From Flavobacterium tructae (GTDB lineage Bacteria > Bacteroidota > Bacteroidia > Flavobacteriales > Flavobacteriaceae): 64,000 nucleotides of DNA. The stretch covers positions 1 to 64,000 of the forward strand of contig NZ_MUHH01000025.1 of assembly GCF_002217475.1 (NCBI RefSeq), given 5' to 3'. Both the position numbers and the translations under genes were made by a program. Position 1 is the stretch's first letter. Each line of letters opens with the position of its first letter. Under the pieces are notes generated by a model. That model saw nothing but the letters and a program-made list of their open reading frames with translations. It searched no databases and was not told the DNA's origin. Below, piece after piece: positions 25,672-35,232 of this stretch.

Positions 25672-27975
25672 ATGCGAAAAAATATTTTTATTCTTTTACT
25701 ATTTTGTTATTCTTTTGGAAGCGCCCAGACTTCCTTAAATAATAATTCGATCATTCCGGCTCCCAATTTCTACAAAGCCACCGGAGACAGTATTCGTTTT
25801 AACGGGCAAATTAAAGTGCTTTTTGAGAAAAATAAATACAGCGCTAAAGAACAAAAAACGGCAAAGCTGTTGGAGTCTGCCATAAACGCAAACACAGCAA
25901 ACAAAAAAAGCACAATCGATGTTGTATTCATAACACAAAATCCTGCTTCCTCTCTAAAAAAAGAAGGGTATAAAATTGCCATCACTCCTAAAAAAATAAC
26001 CGTTACCGGAAGCGAAGAAGGATTGTTTTATGCGGTTCAGAGTTTACTGCAAATGCTTCCGAACAAACCCAAAAGTCAGGAAATAAAACTTCCTTGTGTC
26101 ACCATAGAAGATGAACCGAGATACGATTACCGAGGTCTGCATTTAGACGTTTGCCGTCACTTTTTTAGTGTTGACGTTATAAAAGATTTTATCGCTCAGA
26201 TGTCCAGTTATAAATTAAATAATTTTCATTGGCATTTAACTGACGATCAGGGCTGGAGAATTGAAATCAAAAAATACCCTAAGCTAACTGAAGTAGGCTC
26301 CAAAAGAGCGCAGACTCTCGTAGGAAACAAGTTCGAGAGATTCCCTTACTTTTTTGACGGAAATCCGTACGGAGGTTTTTATACTCAAGAAGAAATCAAG
26401 GACGTGGTAAAATTTGCTGAAGAACATTATGTCAATGTGATCCCCGAAATCGAAATGCCGGGACATGCCACTGCAGCTGTTACTGCTTATCCAAATTTAT
26501 CCTGTTTTCCTGATCGTTCTTATAAAGTTATTGAATACTGGGGAGTGTTTGAAGATATCTTCTGTGCAGGAAAAGAAGAAACCTTTACTTTTCTGGAAGA
26601 TGTTTTAACCGAAGTCATGGCGTTATTCCCTAGCAAATACATTCACATTGGTGGTGACGAATGCCCAAAAGCCAGATGGAAAGAATGTCCAAACTGTCAA
26701 AAAAAGATCAAAGAATTAGGATTGAAAAACGAACACGAATTACAAACTTATCTTACCACCAGAATCGAAAAATTCCTGAACAATAATGGAAGACAAATTC
26801 TTGGTTGGGACGAAATGCTCGAAGGCGGATTAACGCCAAACGCAGCAGTAATGTCCTGGCGTGGAGAATCGGGCGGAATTGCCGCAGCCAAACAAAAACA
26901 TTTTGTCATCATGAATCCGGAGCACATTTTGTATCTGGATTACAACCAGGCGTATTCTCCAAATGAACCTTTAACAGTGGGAAGATTAGTCACGGTCGAA
27001 AAAATGTACAACTACAACCCGACTCCGGTGGACAGTTTAACGATTGACGAACAAAAATACATCATGGGTGTACAGTCTAATTTATGGTCAGAATATTTAA
27101 CGAGTCCTGCCAAATTAAACTATCAGCTTTATCCCCGAATGTTTGCTTTGGCAGAAACTGCCTGGACAGCACCACAAAATAAAAATTACGATAATTTTGT
27201 TCTGAATCGCATGCCTCATCATTTAGAAAAACTGGAATTACAGAAAAGATTATACAAAGTACCAACACCGTTTGGAGCAAACGAAACCGCTTTAATCACT
27301 TCAAAATATACCCTGGATCTAAAACCAACCATCAAAAACGGACAAATTTTTTATACCATCGATGGCTATAACCCCGATGAAACCGCAAACCTATATGAAA
27401 AACCTGTCACGATACATGTTCCAAAAGGAGAATTCAGAATCGTAAAAACAGTTCAGATTAGCCCAAGCGGAAGAAAAAGCTCTATTAATAAAATTATACT
27501 CCGAAATCCTGATTTAAAACCTGCTTTAGCTGTAAAACCGACCAAACAAGGTTTAAAATACGAATACTTTATCGGAGCCTTATTTCAGCAGGTTCAGGAC
27601 TTAGAATTAGCAAAACCTGTGAATTCGGGGATCTTTGAAGGCACTGTGAGCAGTGAAAAGTGGAAAACGAAAAAAGAGCGCTATATTGGCCTAAAATTCG
27701 ACGGATATATTTACGTACCGGAAACTGCAAATTATACCTTTTCAACGCTCTCAGACGACGGGTCAAAGCTTTTTATCGACAATGAACTGATCGTAAATAA
27801 CGACGGAATACATTGGCTCAACGAGGCCTACGGAGCCGTAAAACTTGAAAAAGGGTTTCACAAGTTCAACATCAGCTATTTTGATCAGGTAGGCGGAACC
27901 ACTTTAAACTGTTTCATCCAGCCCGAAGGAAAAGAAAAACAGGAAATAAGCGCTTCGCAATTCTATTACGAATAA
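25672..27975 (+). CDS. Beta-N-acetylhexosaminidase, GH20, with PA14 domain
   Basis: The 767-residue protein removes terminal beta-linked N-acetylhexosamine, such as GlcNAc from chitooligosaccharides or glycans. It has a signal peptide to FGSAQ (residue 19), a GH20b domain at about 25-140, the catalytic TIM barrel at about 147-505, a chitobiase-type C-terminal region near 540-600, and a PA14 domain at about 620-760. The catalytic pair Asp329-Glu330 lies in HIGGDECPKARW, and WHLTDDQGWR near residue 185 is also conserved. It is exported, likely to the periplasm or surface; no sorting domain is seen at its end. Its promoter faces deoR, with two operator-like sites between them. Confidence 0.93.
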   Translation: MRKNIFILLLFCYSFGSAQTSLNNNSIIPAPNFYKATGDSIRFNGQIKVLFEKNKYSAKEQKTAKLLESAINANTANKKSTIDVVFITQNPASSLKKEGYKIAITPKKITVTGSEEGLFYAVQSLLQMLPNKPKSQEIKLPCVTIEDEPRYDYRGLHLDVCRHFFSVDVIKDFIAQMSSYKLNNFHWHLTDDQGWRIEIKKYPKLTEVGSKRAQTLVGNKFERFPYFFDGNPYGGFYTQEEIKDVVKFAEEHYVNVIPEIEMPGHATAAVTAYPNLSCFPDRSYKVIEYWGVFEDIFCAGKEETFTFLEDVLTEVMALFPSKYIHIGGDECPKARWKECPNCQKKIKELGLKNEHELQTYLTTRIEKFLNNNGRQILGWDEMLEGGLTPNAAVMSWRGESGGIAAAKQKHFVIMNPEHILYLDYNQAYSPNEPLTVGRLVTVEKMYNYNPTPVDSLTIDEQKYIMGVQSNLWSEYLTSPAKLNYQLYPRMFALAETAWTAPQNKNYDNFVLNRMPHHLEKLELQKRLYKVPTPFGANETALITSKYTLDLKPTIKNGQIFYTIDGYNPDETANLYEKPVTIHVPKGEFRIVKTVQISPSGRKSSINKIILRNPDLKPALAVKPTKQGLKYEYFIGALFQQVQDLELAKPVNSGIFEGTVSSEKWKTKKERYIGLKFDGYIYVPETANYTFSTLSDDGSKLFIDNELIVNNDGIHWLNEAYGAVKLEKGFHKFNISYFDQVGGTTLNCFIQPEGKEKQEISASQFYYE

Positions 27976-27982
27976 GGATATA

Positions 27983-28016
27983 AAAAATGCATCCGCCATT
28001 GGACGGATGCATTTTT
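27983..28016. terminator. Bidirectional terminator between GH20 and the convergent gene
   Basis: A 13-bp perfect stem AAAAATGCATCCG/CGGATGCATTTTT (27983-27995 and 28004-28016) with an 8-base loop has A and T runs on both sides, so it can act on both strands. Confidence 0.85.
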
Positions 28017-28019
28017 GTA

Positions 28020-29045
28020 TTATTTCGAACTATATTTGGAAACAGCCTTACTGATTCTCTCAAAATCATTATCCTTTAAATTATAGGTAGCAATACCATA
28101 AAAATAATAAGCCGGCAAACCTGTTTTAGCATTTACAACTTGTAGATATTTGTTTGCATTCATACTTACGTATCTCAAATAATAAATCTCCTCATTATTC
28201 AAAATCTTTTTCTCCAGATCCTCGTCTCTTATAAACTGAAATTTATATTTATAATCTTCTACCAACTCTTTAAGATCTTTTTCGTCTCTAAGTTTTTCTG
28301 TACCTTTCCAAGAATTAAATTCCATCATATAAGCTTCAGGAATATAAAGGGTGCTTTCTTTTAAATTTTTCACCTCTGGATTTACATAATCATCATAAAG
28401 TCCACAATGCCCTCCTTTACTTATCATCTCATTAATGTTCTGAAAATAATTCTTCAACATTCCAAGGTTAGTATTAGTAAAACTGCTTTCAGTATACATT
28501 CGGTTATAAATAATAGCTGCTTTTTCACTAGTTAGTGCTTTCATGGCGTCAAGCAGAAAAGCAGGCTTAACAGAAAGGGGAAATTTTGCGATGTAGCTTG
28601 TAGCCCCCTCATAAACACCATTCACTTTTATATCGTAATTTTTAGCATCAGGTTTTATCTTTTTAAACCCTTTATCAAATTTTTCTTTATCAAAAATTTT
28701 TAATCCTAAATTAGTATGAACAAATACACCTCCCTTTGAACTTACTTTTACATCTCCTTCCAGCTTTGCAAATGAATAAGTTCCATCCAGGTAATCTAAC
28801 TCTTTAAAGTCTTTATACTCCACCACTTTAAAAGGGGTAACTGTCCAAACTTCTTTTAAAATTTTTTCATATGATTCTTTGCTATTTAACTGAGGCAAAA
28901 CAAAAATCGTCGTTGTACTCTTAAATTTCTCCAATTCTCCATTCTCAAATTCTTCATCTGCCCCTCTATAAGATGGAGAAACAGCAACCTGCGCATAATT
29001 TTTAACACTGAAAGCCAGCATAATAAACAGTAAAATTCTTTTCAT
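28020..29045 (-). CDS. Exported protein of unknown function
   Basis: I do not recognise this 341-residue protein. A signal peptide runs to VKNYAQ (residue 19). The mature protein has no obvious motif; it is mixed alpha/beta, rich in Lys, Tyr and Asn, with VFVHTNLGLKIFDKE near residue 110 and GGHCGLYDDY near residue 218. A single Cys remains after the signal. It is preceded by a strong terminator for sdhB and followed by one shared with GH20, so it is a single-gene transcript. It is probably periplasmic or surface-exposed. Confidence 0.75.
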   Translation of the reverse strand: MKRILLFIMLAFSVKNYAQVAVSPSYRGADEEFENGELEKFKSTTTIFVLPQLNSKESYEKILKEVWTVTPFKVVEYKDFKELDYLDGTYSFAKLEGDVKVSSKGGVFVHTNLGLKIFDKEKFDKGFKKIKPDAKNYDIKVNGVYEGATSYIAKFPLSVKPAFLLDAMKALTSEKAAIIYNRMYTESSFTNTNLGMLKNYFQNINEMISKGGHCGLYDDYVNPEVKNLKESTLYIPEAYMMEFNSWKGTEKLRDEKDLKELVEDYKYKFQFIRDEDLEKKILNNEEIYYLRYVSMNANKYLQVVNAKTGLPAYYFYGIATYNLKDNDFERISKAVSKYSSK

Positions 29046-29100
29046 TTAATAATTTTGTTATAAGTATTATATATTAATATGATGTGAAAATAGTACAAAA

Positions 29101-29135
29101 AAAAAGCATCCGCCATATAGCGGATGCTTTTTTAT
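29101..29135 (-). terminator. Terminator of the sdhCAB operon
   Basis: GCATCCGC (29106-29113) pairs with GCGGATGC (29120-29127) around six bases. On the minus strand the stem is followed by a long T-run (plus-strand A-run 29096-29105). It lies 25 bases past sdhB. Confidence 0.85.
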
Positions 29136-29159
29136 ATAACTAAAAAGATACGTTTTAAA

Positions 29160-29906
29160 TTATCCTTTCAAACTTGCTGCTAAATACTCACGGTTCATAC
29201 GTGCGATATTTTCAAGAGAGATTCCTTTAGGACATTCTACCTCGCAAGCTCCGGTATTTGTGCAGTTACCAAAACCTTCAGCATCCATTTGGTGAACCAT
29301 ATTTAAAACACGGTCAACTGCTTCAACTTTACCTTGCGGTAATAAAGCATATTGAGATACTTTTGCAGAAACGAACAACATTGCTGATGAGTTTTTACAA
29401 GTTGCAACACAAGCTCCACAACCAATACAAGCTGCAGCATCAAAAGATTTATCTGCATCGTCTTTGTTGATAGGAATTGTATTCGCATCAATTGTATTTC
29501 CTGAAGTATTTACAGAGATAAATCCTCCTGCATGTTGAATTCTGTCAAAAGAACTTCTATCAACTACTAAATCTTTAATTACCGGGAAAGCTTTTGCTCT
29601 AAATGGCTCGATAAAAATCGTATCACCATCTTTGAACATACGCATGTGCAACTGACAAGTAGTAACTCCTCTGTCTGGTCCATGTGCTTCTCCATTGATA
29701 AACAAAGAACACATTCCGCAAATTCCTTCGCGACAATCGTGGTCAAATGCTACCGGTTCGTCTCCTTTATTGATCAATTGTTCGTTAAGAACGTCAAGCA
29801 TTTCAAGGAAAGACATATCCGGTTCAATTCCGTCAATAGGATATTCAACAATCCCTCCTTTATCTTGGGCGTTTTTCTGACGCCATATTTTTAATGTAAG
29901 TTTCAT
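29160..29906 (-). CDS. sdhB: Succinate dehydrogenase iron-sulfur subunit
   Basis: The 248-residue subunit carries electrons from the flavoprotein to the quinone site through three Fe-S clusters. The [2Fe-2S] cysteines lie in CREGICGMC, followed by a later Cys. The [4Fe-4S] and [3Fe-4S] cysteines lie in [12 protein letters not shown] and [14 protein letters not shown]. It is a peripheral cytoplasmic subunit of complex II, usually operating with menaquinone in this group. It is the last gene of sdhC-sdhA-sdhB and ends before a strong terminator. The 98-base gap to sdhA contains an inverted repeat. Confidence 0.97.
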   Translation of the reverse strand: MKLTLKIWRQKNAQDKGGIVEYPIDGIEPDMSFLEMLDVLNEQLINKGDEPVAFDHDCREGICGMCSLFINGEAHGPDRGVTTCQLHMRMFKDGDTIFIEPFRAKAFPVIKDLVVDRSSFDRIQHAGGFISVNTSGNTIDANTIPINKDDADKSFDAAACIGCGACVATCKNSSAMLFVSAKVSQYALLPQGKVEAVDRVLNMVHQMDAEGFGNCTNTGACEVECPKGISLENIARMNREYLAASLKG

Positions 29907-29930
29907 TTTCTATAAGTTTAAAAGTCTTAA

Positions 29931-29980
29931 AGTCTAAAGTCATAAAGTCAAAAATCGAAAGCTTAATACTTTAAGACTTT
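29931..29980. repeat. Inverted repeat in the sdhA-sdhB gap
   Basis: AAAGTCTTAAAGT (29931-29943) is mirrored perfectly by ACTTTAAGACTTT (29968-29980). Nearby AAAGTC and GACTTTGGACTTAGG units extend the low-complexity pattern to about 30000. Confidence 0.65.
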
Positions 29981-30004
29981 GGACTTAGGACTTTGGACTA
30001 AACC

Positions 30005-32005
30005 CTATTTATAACTACGTTGTACTAATTTGATGTTTTCGTAAACCAGAGGTTCTTTGTGTAATACTGCGTCACTTGGTTTTCCTTTGTATTCCCAAGC
30101 TGCAACGTACGCAAAGTTCTCATCATCACGAAGTGCTTCACCTTCTTCTGTTTGATACTCTTCACGGAAGTGACCTCCACAAGATTCGTTACGGTGTAAA
30201 GCATCTTTTGCGAACAACTCTCCCAATTCTAAGAAATCGGCAACACGAGTTGCTTTTTCTAATTCCTGGTTAAATTCGTTAGCACTTCCAGGTACTTTTA
30301 CGTCTTTATAAAACTCCTCACGTAAAGCGGCAATTTCTTCGATAGCTTCGGCTAAACCTTTTGCATTACGAGCCATACCTACTTTATCCCACATGATTTT
30401 CCCTAATTTCTTATGGAAATAATCTACAGAATGAGTTCCTTTATTATTGATAAATCTCTCGATTTGATCTTTTACTCCTTTTTCTGCTTCTACGAATTCT
30501 GGTAAATCTGTAGAAATAGGTCCCATTTTAATATCCGGAGCCAAATAATCTCCGATAGTATAAGGTAATACAAAATAACCATCTGCTAAACCTTGCATTA
30601 AGGCAGAAGCTCCAAGTCTGTTTGCTCCGTGATCAGAGAAGTTAGATTCTCCGATTGAGAAACATCCCGGAATGGTAGTCATTAAGTTATAATCAACCCA
30701 GGTACCACCCATAGTGTAGTGAACCGCAGGGTAAATCATCATTGGCGTTACATAAGGATCTTCATCAACAATTTTCAAGTACATCTGGAATAAGTTTCCG
30801 TACTTACTTTTTACGATATCCGTTCCTAATTTAGTTACTAAAGCACTGTCATTTTCATTCAATCCTTTTACGTGAGCAGCCTCAGCACCGTAACGTTTAA
30901 TAGCAGCGGCGAAATCTAAGTAAACCGCTTCTCCTGTTTTGTTCACACCAAAACCGGCATCACATCTTTCTTTTGCAGCACGAGACGCAACGTCACGAGG
31001 TACTAAGTTACCAAAAGCAGGATACCTTCTTTCTAAGAAATAATCTCTTTCGTCTTCAGATAAATCAGTTGCTTTTTTCTTTCCTTCACGAATTGCTTTC
31101 GCATCTTCTAATTTTGCAGGAACCCAAATACGACCGTCATTACGTAACGATTCAGACATCAAAGTCAATTTTGACTGGTGATCTCCTGAAACCGGAATAC
31201 AAGTTGGGTGAATTTGTGTGTAACAAGGATTCGCGAAAAACGCTCCTTTTTTATGTATTTTCCAAGCTGCTGTTGCGTTACTTCCCATAGCATTTGTAGA
31301 CAAGAAAAACACGTTTCCGTATCCTCCTGAACCTACTACTACCGCGTGAGCAGAGTGTCTTTCAATTTCTCCTGTGATAAGGTTACGAGCGATAATACCT
31401 CTCGCTTTTCCGTCAACAATTACAATGTCAAGCATTTCGTGACGGTTGTACATTTTTACTTTTCCACGACCAATCTGACGGTTCATTGCAGAATAAGCTC
31501 CTAACAATAATTGTTGTCCGGTTTGTCCTTGTGCGTAAAAAGTACGGGAAACCAAAGTTCCTCCAAAAGAACGGTTATCCAATAATCCACCATATTCACG
31601 AGCCAATGGTACCCCTTGAGCCACACACTGGTCGATAATATTAGCCGAAACTTCAGCCAAACGATGAACGTTTGCCTCACGTGCACGGTAGTCACCTCCT
31701 TTTACAGTATCATAAAATAATCTGTAAACAGAGTCACCGTCACCTTTATAATTTTTTGCAGCATTGATACCACCTTGCGCAGCAATAGAGTGTGCACGAC
31801 GTGGTGAATCCTGAAAACAGAAAGCTTTTACGTTATATCCTAACTCAGCCAAAGTAGCCGCAGCAGAACCTCCAGCCAAACCTGTTCCAACTATAATAAT
31901 ATCTAAATTACGTTTGTTAGCAGGGTTTACTAAATTAATATGATCTTTATAATTTGTCCATTTGTCCGATATTGGACCATTTGGAATTTTTGAATCTAAT
32001 GCCAT
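30005..32005 (-). CDS. sdhA: Succinate dehydrogenase flavoprotein subunit
   Basis: The 666-residue catalytic subunit oxidises succinate to fumarate with covalent FAD. The FAD-binding dinucleotide fold appears as [19 protein letters not shown] (residues about 40-58), and the His that binds FAD covalently lies in [16 protein letters not shown]. Later conserved parts include [20 protein letters not shown] and the Arg/His-rich [19 protein letters not shown], the site near the substrate. The length and order match the Bacteroidota type with a fused long cytochrome b subunit gene upstream (sdhC, 11 bases away). Confidence 0.97.
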   Translation of the reverse strand: MALDSKIPNGPISDKWTNYKDHINLVNPANKRNLDIIIVGTGLAGGSAAATLAELGYNVKAFCFQDSPRRAHSIAAQGGINAAKNYKGDGDSVYRLFYDTVKGGDYRAREANVHRLAEVSANIIDQCVAQGVPLAREYGGLLDNRSFGGTLVSRTFYAQGQTGQQLLLGAYSAMNRQIGRGKVKMYNRHEMLDIVIVDGKARGIIARNLITGEIERHSAHAVVVGSGGYGNVFFLSTNAMGSNATAAWKIHKKGAFFANPCYTQIHPTCIPVSGDHQSKLTLMSESLRNDGRIWVPAKLEDAKAIREGKKKATDLSEDERDYFLERRYPAFGNLVPRDVASRAAKERCDAGFGVNKTGEAVYLDFAAAIKRYGAEAAHVKGLNENDSALVTKLGTDIVKSKYGNLFQMYLKIVDEDPYVTPMMIYPAVHYTMGGTWVDYNLMTTIPGCFSIGESNFSDHGANRLGASALMQGLADGYFVLPYTIGDYLAPDIKMGPISTDLPEFVEAEKGVKDQIERFINNKGTHSVDYFHKKLGKIMWDKVGMARNAKGLAEAIEEIAALREEFYKDVKVPGSANEFNQELEKATRVADFLELGELFAKDALHRNESCGGHFREEYQTEEGEALRDDENFAYVAAWEYKGKPSDAVLHKEPLVYENIKLVQRSYK

Positions 32006-32016
32006 TATAATTGATA

Positions 32017-32682
32017 TTAATTATTGAAATGATGAAATAATGCGATGATAACGAAAAGTGCCGGTACTACAACCGCAAATCCATAACCAACTTTACTTAA
32101 GAATCGAGAATACTTATTGTGCATCCCAACGGATTGAAGAGATGAACTGAATCCGTGCCAAAGGTGAAATCCTAACAACACAAATGAGATACAGTAAATA
32201 CCTGTGCGGATTGGATCATGAAACTTATGCACTAGCTCTCCATAATATCTTGTCGCGTCCGGTGCTGTACCTGCAATATATTTGTAAGTAACTTCAGGAA
32301 ACCAAAAATCATAGAAATGCAATCCTAAGAAAGCCAAAATAACTAAGCCTGAGATAATCATGTTTCTCGAAGTCCAAGAAGCATTAGCAGCTCCGTTGTA
32401 TTTTGCATAAGCAATTGGTCTTGCTGCGCTATTTTGAGCAGTCAATACAAATCCCATTACGAAATGGAAAATTACTCCGATTGCCAAAACAGGTTGCATT
32501 ACATATTGAATCAGCGGATTGTATCCCATAAAGTGAGAAGCTTCGTTAAAAACATCTTCACTAATAATAGAAATAAAATTTAAGGAAACATGCAGCGCTA
32601 AAAACGTGATTAAGAATATTCCCGAAAGAGCCATAGCCACTTTCTTTAAGATGGAAGCATTCAATAGTGCAGATTGTGCCAT
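32017..32682 (-). CDS. sdhC: Succinate dehydrogenase cytochrome b subunit
   Basis: The membrane anchor and heme-b subunit of complex II, 221 residues when started at the ATG at 32682 ([14 protein letters not shown]). A longer frame begins at TTG 32718, but that codon falls inside the predicted -7 element, so the ATG is preferred. About five membrane segments are visible, with heme-ligand candidates such as His in [15 protein letters not shown], and [10 protein letters not shown]. This is the single-polypeptide Bacteroidota anchor type. It is the first gene of the operon with sdhA and sdhB. Confidence 0.93.
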   Translation of the reverse strand: MAQSALLNASILKKVAMALSGIFLITFLALHVSLNFISIISEDVFNEASHFMGYNPLIQYVMQPVLAIGVIFHFVMGFVLTAQNSAARPIAYAKYNGAANASWTSRNMIISGLVILAFLGLHFYDFWFPEVTYKYIAGTAPDATRYYGELVHKFHDPIRTGIYCISFVLLGFHLWHGFSSSLQSVGMHNKYSRFLSKVGYGFAVVVPALFVIIALFHHFNN

Positions 32683-32715
32683 AAGTGTTAAAGTAGTTTG
32701 TTTTAAAAAATTAGA

Positions 32716-32746
32716 CAAAAATAAAGCAATTAGACATGAACTACAA
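32716..32746 (-). promoter_or_regulatory. Promoter of sdhCAB
   Basis: On the minus strand TTG (32746-32744) and TATTTTTG (32723-32716) are 20 bases apart and fit the Bacteroidota consensus. The -7 element lies 33 bases upstream of the chosen sdhC ATG. Confidence 0.6.
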
Positions 32747-33003
32747 CCATTTCGTTGTTATTTATAATGATTTTAAAGAGCTTTCGGTGATATTATTGCA
32801 AATTATTTAAAAACAAGAAAATAGAAATTTTTCGCAAGTGATTTTAACGAATTCCTAGTTTTTATATAATTACCAAATTGTTATTTTTCACCCCTTTTTG
32901 CTCTGTTTTCCTCAAAAGTAAAGCGAGCCCTAATTTTATTGAATGAAAACAAGGGAATTTTAAGAGCATAATTTTACCTTTATCGGCTTCAAAAAAAATG
33001 ACA

Positions 33004-34365
33004 ATGAAAACAGGAATTGACGCTATTTCTTTTGATGTAGCCAACATACATTTACCTATAAAAACTTTGGCGACTGCCAGAAATATTGAACCCGAAAAAT
33101 TAGAAAAAGGCCTTGGACTAATTAAAATGACTTTACCCGATGTTCATCAGGATCCGGTAGTTTTTGGCGCCAATGCTTTAACAAAACTTATTCTGGACCA
33201 TAATATCAACCTAAACGAAATTAGCAGGATCTATGTTGGAACTGAAAGTGGTATCGACAGTTCTAAACCGATCAGTTCTTTTTTAATTAGTTTGATGGAG
33301 CAAAAATTTGGCGAAGATACTTTGGCGGAATGTGATGTAGTCGATTTTACTTTTGCCTGTATTGGTGGTGTTGACGCTTTGCAAAACTGTATTGACTTCG
33401 TAAAATTGAATCCAGCCAAAAAAGCAATTGTCGTAACAACCGATTTTGCCAAATACGATTTAAACTCTACCGGAGAATATACCCAGGGTGCCGGAGCAGT
33501 TGCAATGTTAGTGACTTCTAACCCCAGAATTATCGCTTTTGACGAAAACTGGGCAACCAGCACAAAAGGAGTTTTTGACTTCTTTAAACCGTACCGAACC
33601 CTCTCTAAAGAAGAAATCACCAAAAACACCAACAACGATCTTTGGTTTGATAATTTAGAAGCCGAAATAGAAATCCATAAAGACCAACCGGTTTTCGACG
33701 GCCAGTACTCCAACCAATGTTATATGGATCGTACCCGTAATGCTTATTTCTCCTTTAAAAAACTAAAAAATACTACAGAAACTTTATACAATTCCTGGAA
33801 CAGCATCATCATGCACCTTCCCTATTCTTTTCAGGGACGACGTATGTTATCTGAAATTTACGCTTTAGACAGTGCCGAAAAAATCATTTCAGAAAACATT
33901 GAGTCTGCAGATTATCAGCTTAAAATTAAGGAAGTTGCAAAATCTGAAGAATATAGAAATTTTGTCACCGAGAAATTACAACCTGCTGAATTGGCTTCGT
34001 CTTTAATTGGTAATCTTTATACGGGTTCTATTTTCATGGGATTGTTATCGACTTTGGCTCATTTTTATGACACCAATAAAGAAATCGCCGGAACTCAATT
34101 TGGATTCTTAGCTTACGGAAGCGGATCAAAATCAAAAGTTTTTGAAGGTACAATCCAGCCGGAATGGAAAGCTGCACTGGAAAATGTGAAGCTTTTTGAA
34201 AATCTGGAAGAAAGTGTAGAAATTGATTTCAATATTTACGAAAGCCTTCACAAAAAAGAACAAAAACAAAGCGTCAGAACTCCAAAAAACGAATGGACTC
34301 TAGACCGAATCGAAAAAGAGATCCCAAATTTGATTGGGGCGAGATATTATAAGTGGATAGATTAA
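33004..34365 (+). CDS. mvaS: Hydroxymethylglutaryl-CoA synthase
   Basis: The 453-residue protein condenses acetyl-CoA and acetoacetyl-CoA to HMG-CoA, the first committed step of the mevalonate route to isoprenoids, used by Flavobacteriia. It has the thiolase fold, with catalytic Glu81 in VGTESGID and nucleophile Cys119 in DFTFACIGGVDAL. HMG-synthase segments such as KYDLNSTGEYTQGAGAVAM and LPYSFQGRRM follow. Two ATGs are close together (32998 and 33004); I chose the second because MKTGIDAISF is the typical N-terminus. It is followed by its own terminator. Confidence 0.95.
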   Translation: MKTGIDAISFDVANIHLPIKTLATARNIEPEKLEKGLGLIKMTLPDVHQDPVVFGANALTKLILDHNINLNEISRIYVGTESGIDSSKPISSFLISLMEQKFGEDTLAECDVVDFTFACIGGVDALQNCIDFVKLNPAKKAIVVTTDFAKYDLNSTGEYTQGAGAVAMLVTSNPRIIAFDENWATSTKGVFDFFKPYRTLSKEEITKNTNNDLWFDNLEAEIEIHKDQPVFDGQYSNQCYMDRTRNAYFSFKKLKNTTETLYNSWNSIIMHLPYSFQGRRMLSEIYALDSAEKIISENIESADYQLKIKEVAKSEEYRNFVTEKLQPAELASSLIGNLYTGSIFMGLLSTLAHFYDTNKEIAGTQFGFLAYGSGSKSKVFEGTIQPEWKAALENVKLFENLEESVEIDFNIYESLHKKEQKQSVRTPKNEWTLDRIEKEIPNLIGARYYKWID

Positions 34366-34384
34366 GTAAAATTCCAAACTTTTT

Positions 34385-34402
34385 AAATTCCAAATTCCAA
34401 TA
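34385..34402. repeat. 18-bp dispersed repeat unit, copy 1
   Basis: AAATTCCAAATTCCAATA occurs here and again exactly at 56312-56329, where it forms one arm of an inverted repeat. It is one of several low-complexity intergenic repeat families of this genome. Confidence 0.6.
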
Positions 34403-34436
34403 AAAAACCGAGGCAAACTGCTTCGGTTTTTTTTTA
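34402..34436 (+). terminator. Terminator of mvaS
   Basis: AAAACCGAGGC pairs with GCTTCGGTTTT, with one G-T pair, around AAACT, and a long T-run follows. It sits 37 bases past mvaS. Confidence 0.8.
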
Positions 34437-34451
34437 AACTTAACTTTTAGA

Positions 34452-34583
34452 TTTAACCGCAAAGAGCGCTAAGATTTACGCAATGTTCGCTAAGTTTAGT
34501 ACGGCTTATAAACACAAAGCTTTGCGAACATTGCGTTTTTAAGACATTAAATAGACAAAATCTTTGCGCACTTTGCGGTTAAA
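34452..34583. repeat. 132-bp nested inverted repeat
   Basis: TTTAACCGCAAAG (34452-34464) is perfectly mirrored by CTTTGCGGTTAAA (34571-34583). Inside, GCAATGTTCGC is mirrored by GCGAACATTGC, so the whole segment can form a branched cruciform. It has no coding content, and related CTTTGCGG words recur near 42600-42670. Confidence 0.7.
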
Positions 34584-34590
34584 TAACAAA

Positions 34591-34767
34591 TCAGTCCTTC
34601 TTATGTTGTTCTGTATAGTTTTGATTTCCTTTAAGAGCTTCATCATGCACATTCATTCCGTGTGACATTCCCAGCATGAAAGCAGTTAGTATTACTATAA
34701 ATTTTCTTTTTATCCAATGAAGTGGTCGCTTAGATTGCTCTAAACGTGTTTTATTAGGTTTATACAT
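34591..34767 (-). CDS. Small protein with one hydrophobic segment, unknown
   Basis: A 58-residue product results from the second ATG (MYKPNKTRLEQSK); the frame could also start nine codons earlier at 34794. It has a basic N-terminus, a single hydrophobic segment (FIVILTAFMLGMSHGM, about residues 24-39) and a polar tail with Asn, Gln and Lys. I do not recognise it. Small proteins of this plan occur often in Flavobacterium genomes, but with so short a frame a chance open frame is possible. Confidence 0.4.
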   Translation of the reverse strand: MYKPNKTRLEQSKRPLHWIKRKFIVILTAFMLGMSHGMNVHDEALKGNQNYTEQHKKD

Positions 34768-34845
34768 TTGGTAAATGATAAATGAATTAGACATTACATT
34801 TTATTTTATGCCCTGAAACGGCAAAAAAATTGGAAAATAAATTCC

Positions 34846-35217
34846 TTAAACAATGCCTAAACCTTCTCTGAAGTTGCCCGAAGTCATCATTTCATTTACA
34901 AAAACAGACTGCTTTATAAACGAACTTACTTTTTGAAAAAGAAATAGTTGAAGATTTAGAGCTCCTCTACTTTGAAGACTAAAAACATCTCTTAAATCGA
35001 GATACTTTAAAACAACCGAAAACTTCGTCCTTAGCCGTGAAGCAGATGGAATAAATTTATATAAACGAGAATTAGAAAAATCTAACTCAGCTCTCAGAAT
35101 TACAAACGAAGATTGATAATAATCTGCCGATTTTGAGGGAGAAACTAAAACACCATCATTCACAATCACGACAAAAGCCAGAAAGAGCGAAAGCAGGTAT
35201 TTTGTATAGTTTTTCAA
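34846..35217 (-). CDS. Small exported or membrane-anchored protein, unknown
   Basis: The 123-residue product would start at TTG, as no ATG is available before its signal-like N-terminus (MKNYTKYLLSLFLAFVVIV). The rest is rich in Ser, Phe and Leu with no motif that I recognise. It lies 15 bases downstream of the GNAT gene on the same strand and could be co-transcribed. Evidence for a real gene is the signal-like start and the open frame only. Confidence 0.4.
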   Translation of the reverse strand: MKNYTKYLLSLFLAFVVIVNDGVLVSPSKSADYYQSSFVILRAELDFSNSRLYKFIPSASRLRTKFSVVLKYLDLRDVFSLQSRGALNLQLFLFQKVSSFIKQSVFVNEMMTSGNFREGLGIV

Positions 35218-35232
35218 TTTTAATTTGATTTA

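Noticed and set aside
32683..32718. TTG start for sdhC at 32718
   Set aside because: The codon is part of the predicted -7 element, and the ATG at 32682 gives the typical N-terminus.
33231..33713. 160-codon frame opposite mvaS
   Set aside because: Antisense shadow of a strongly conserved gene.
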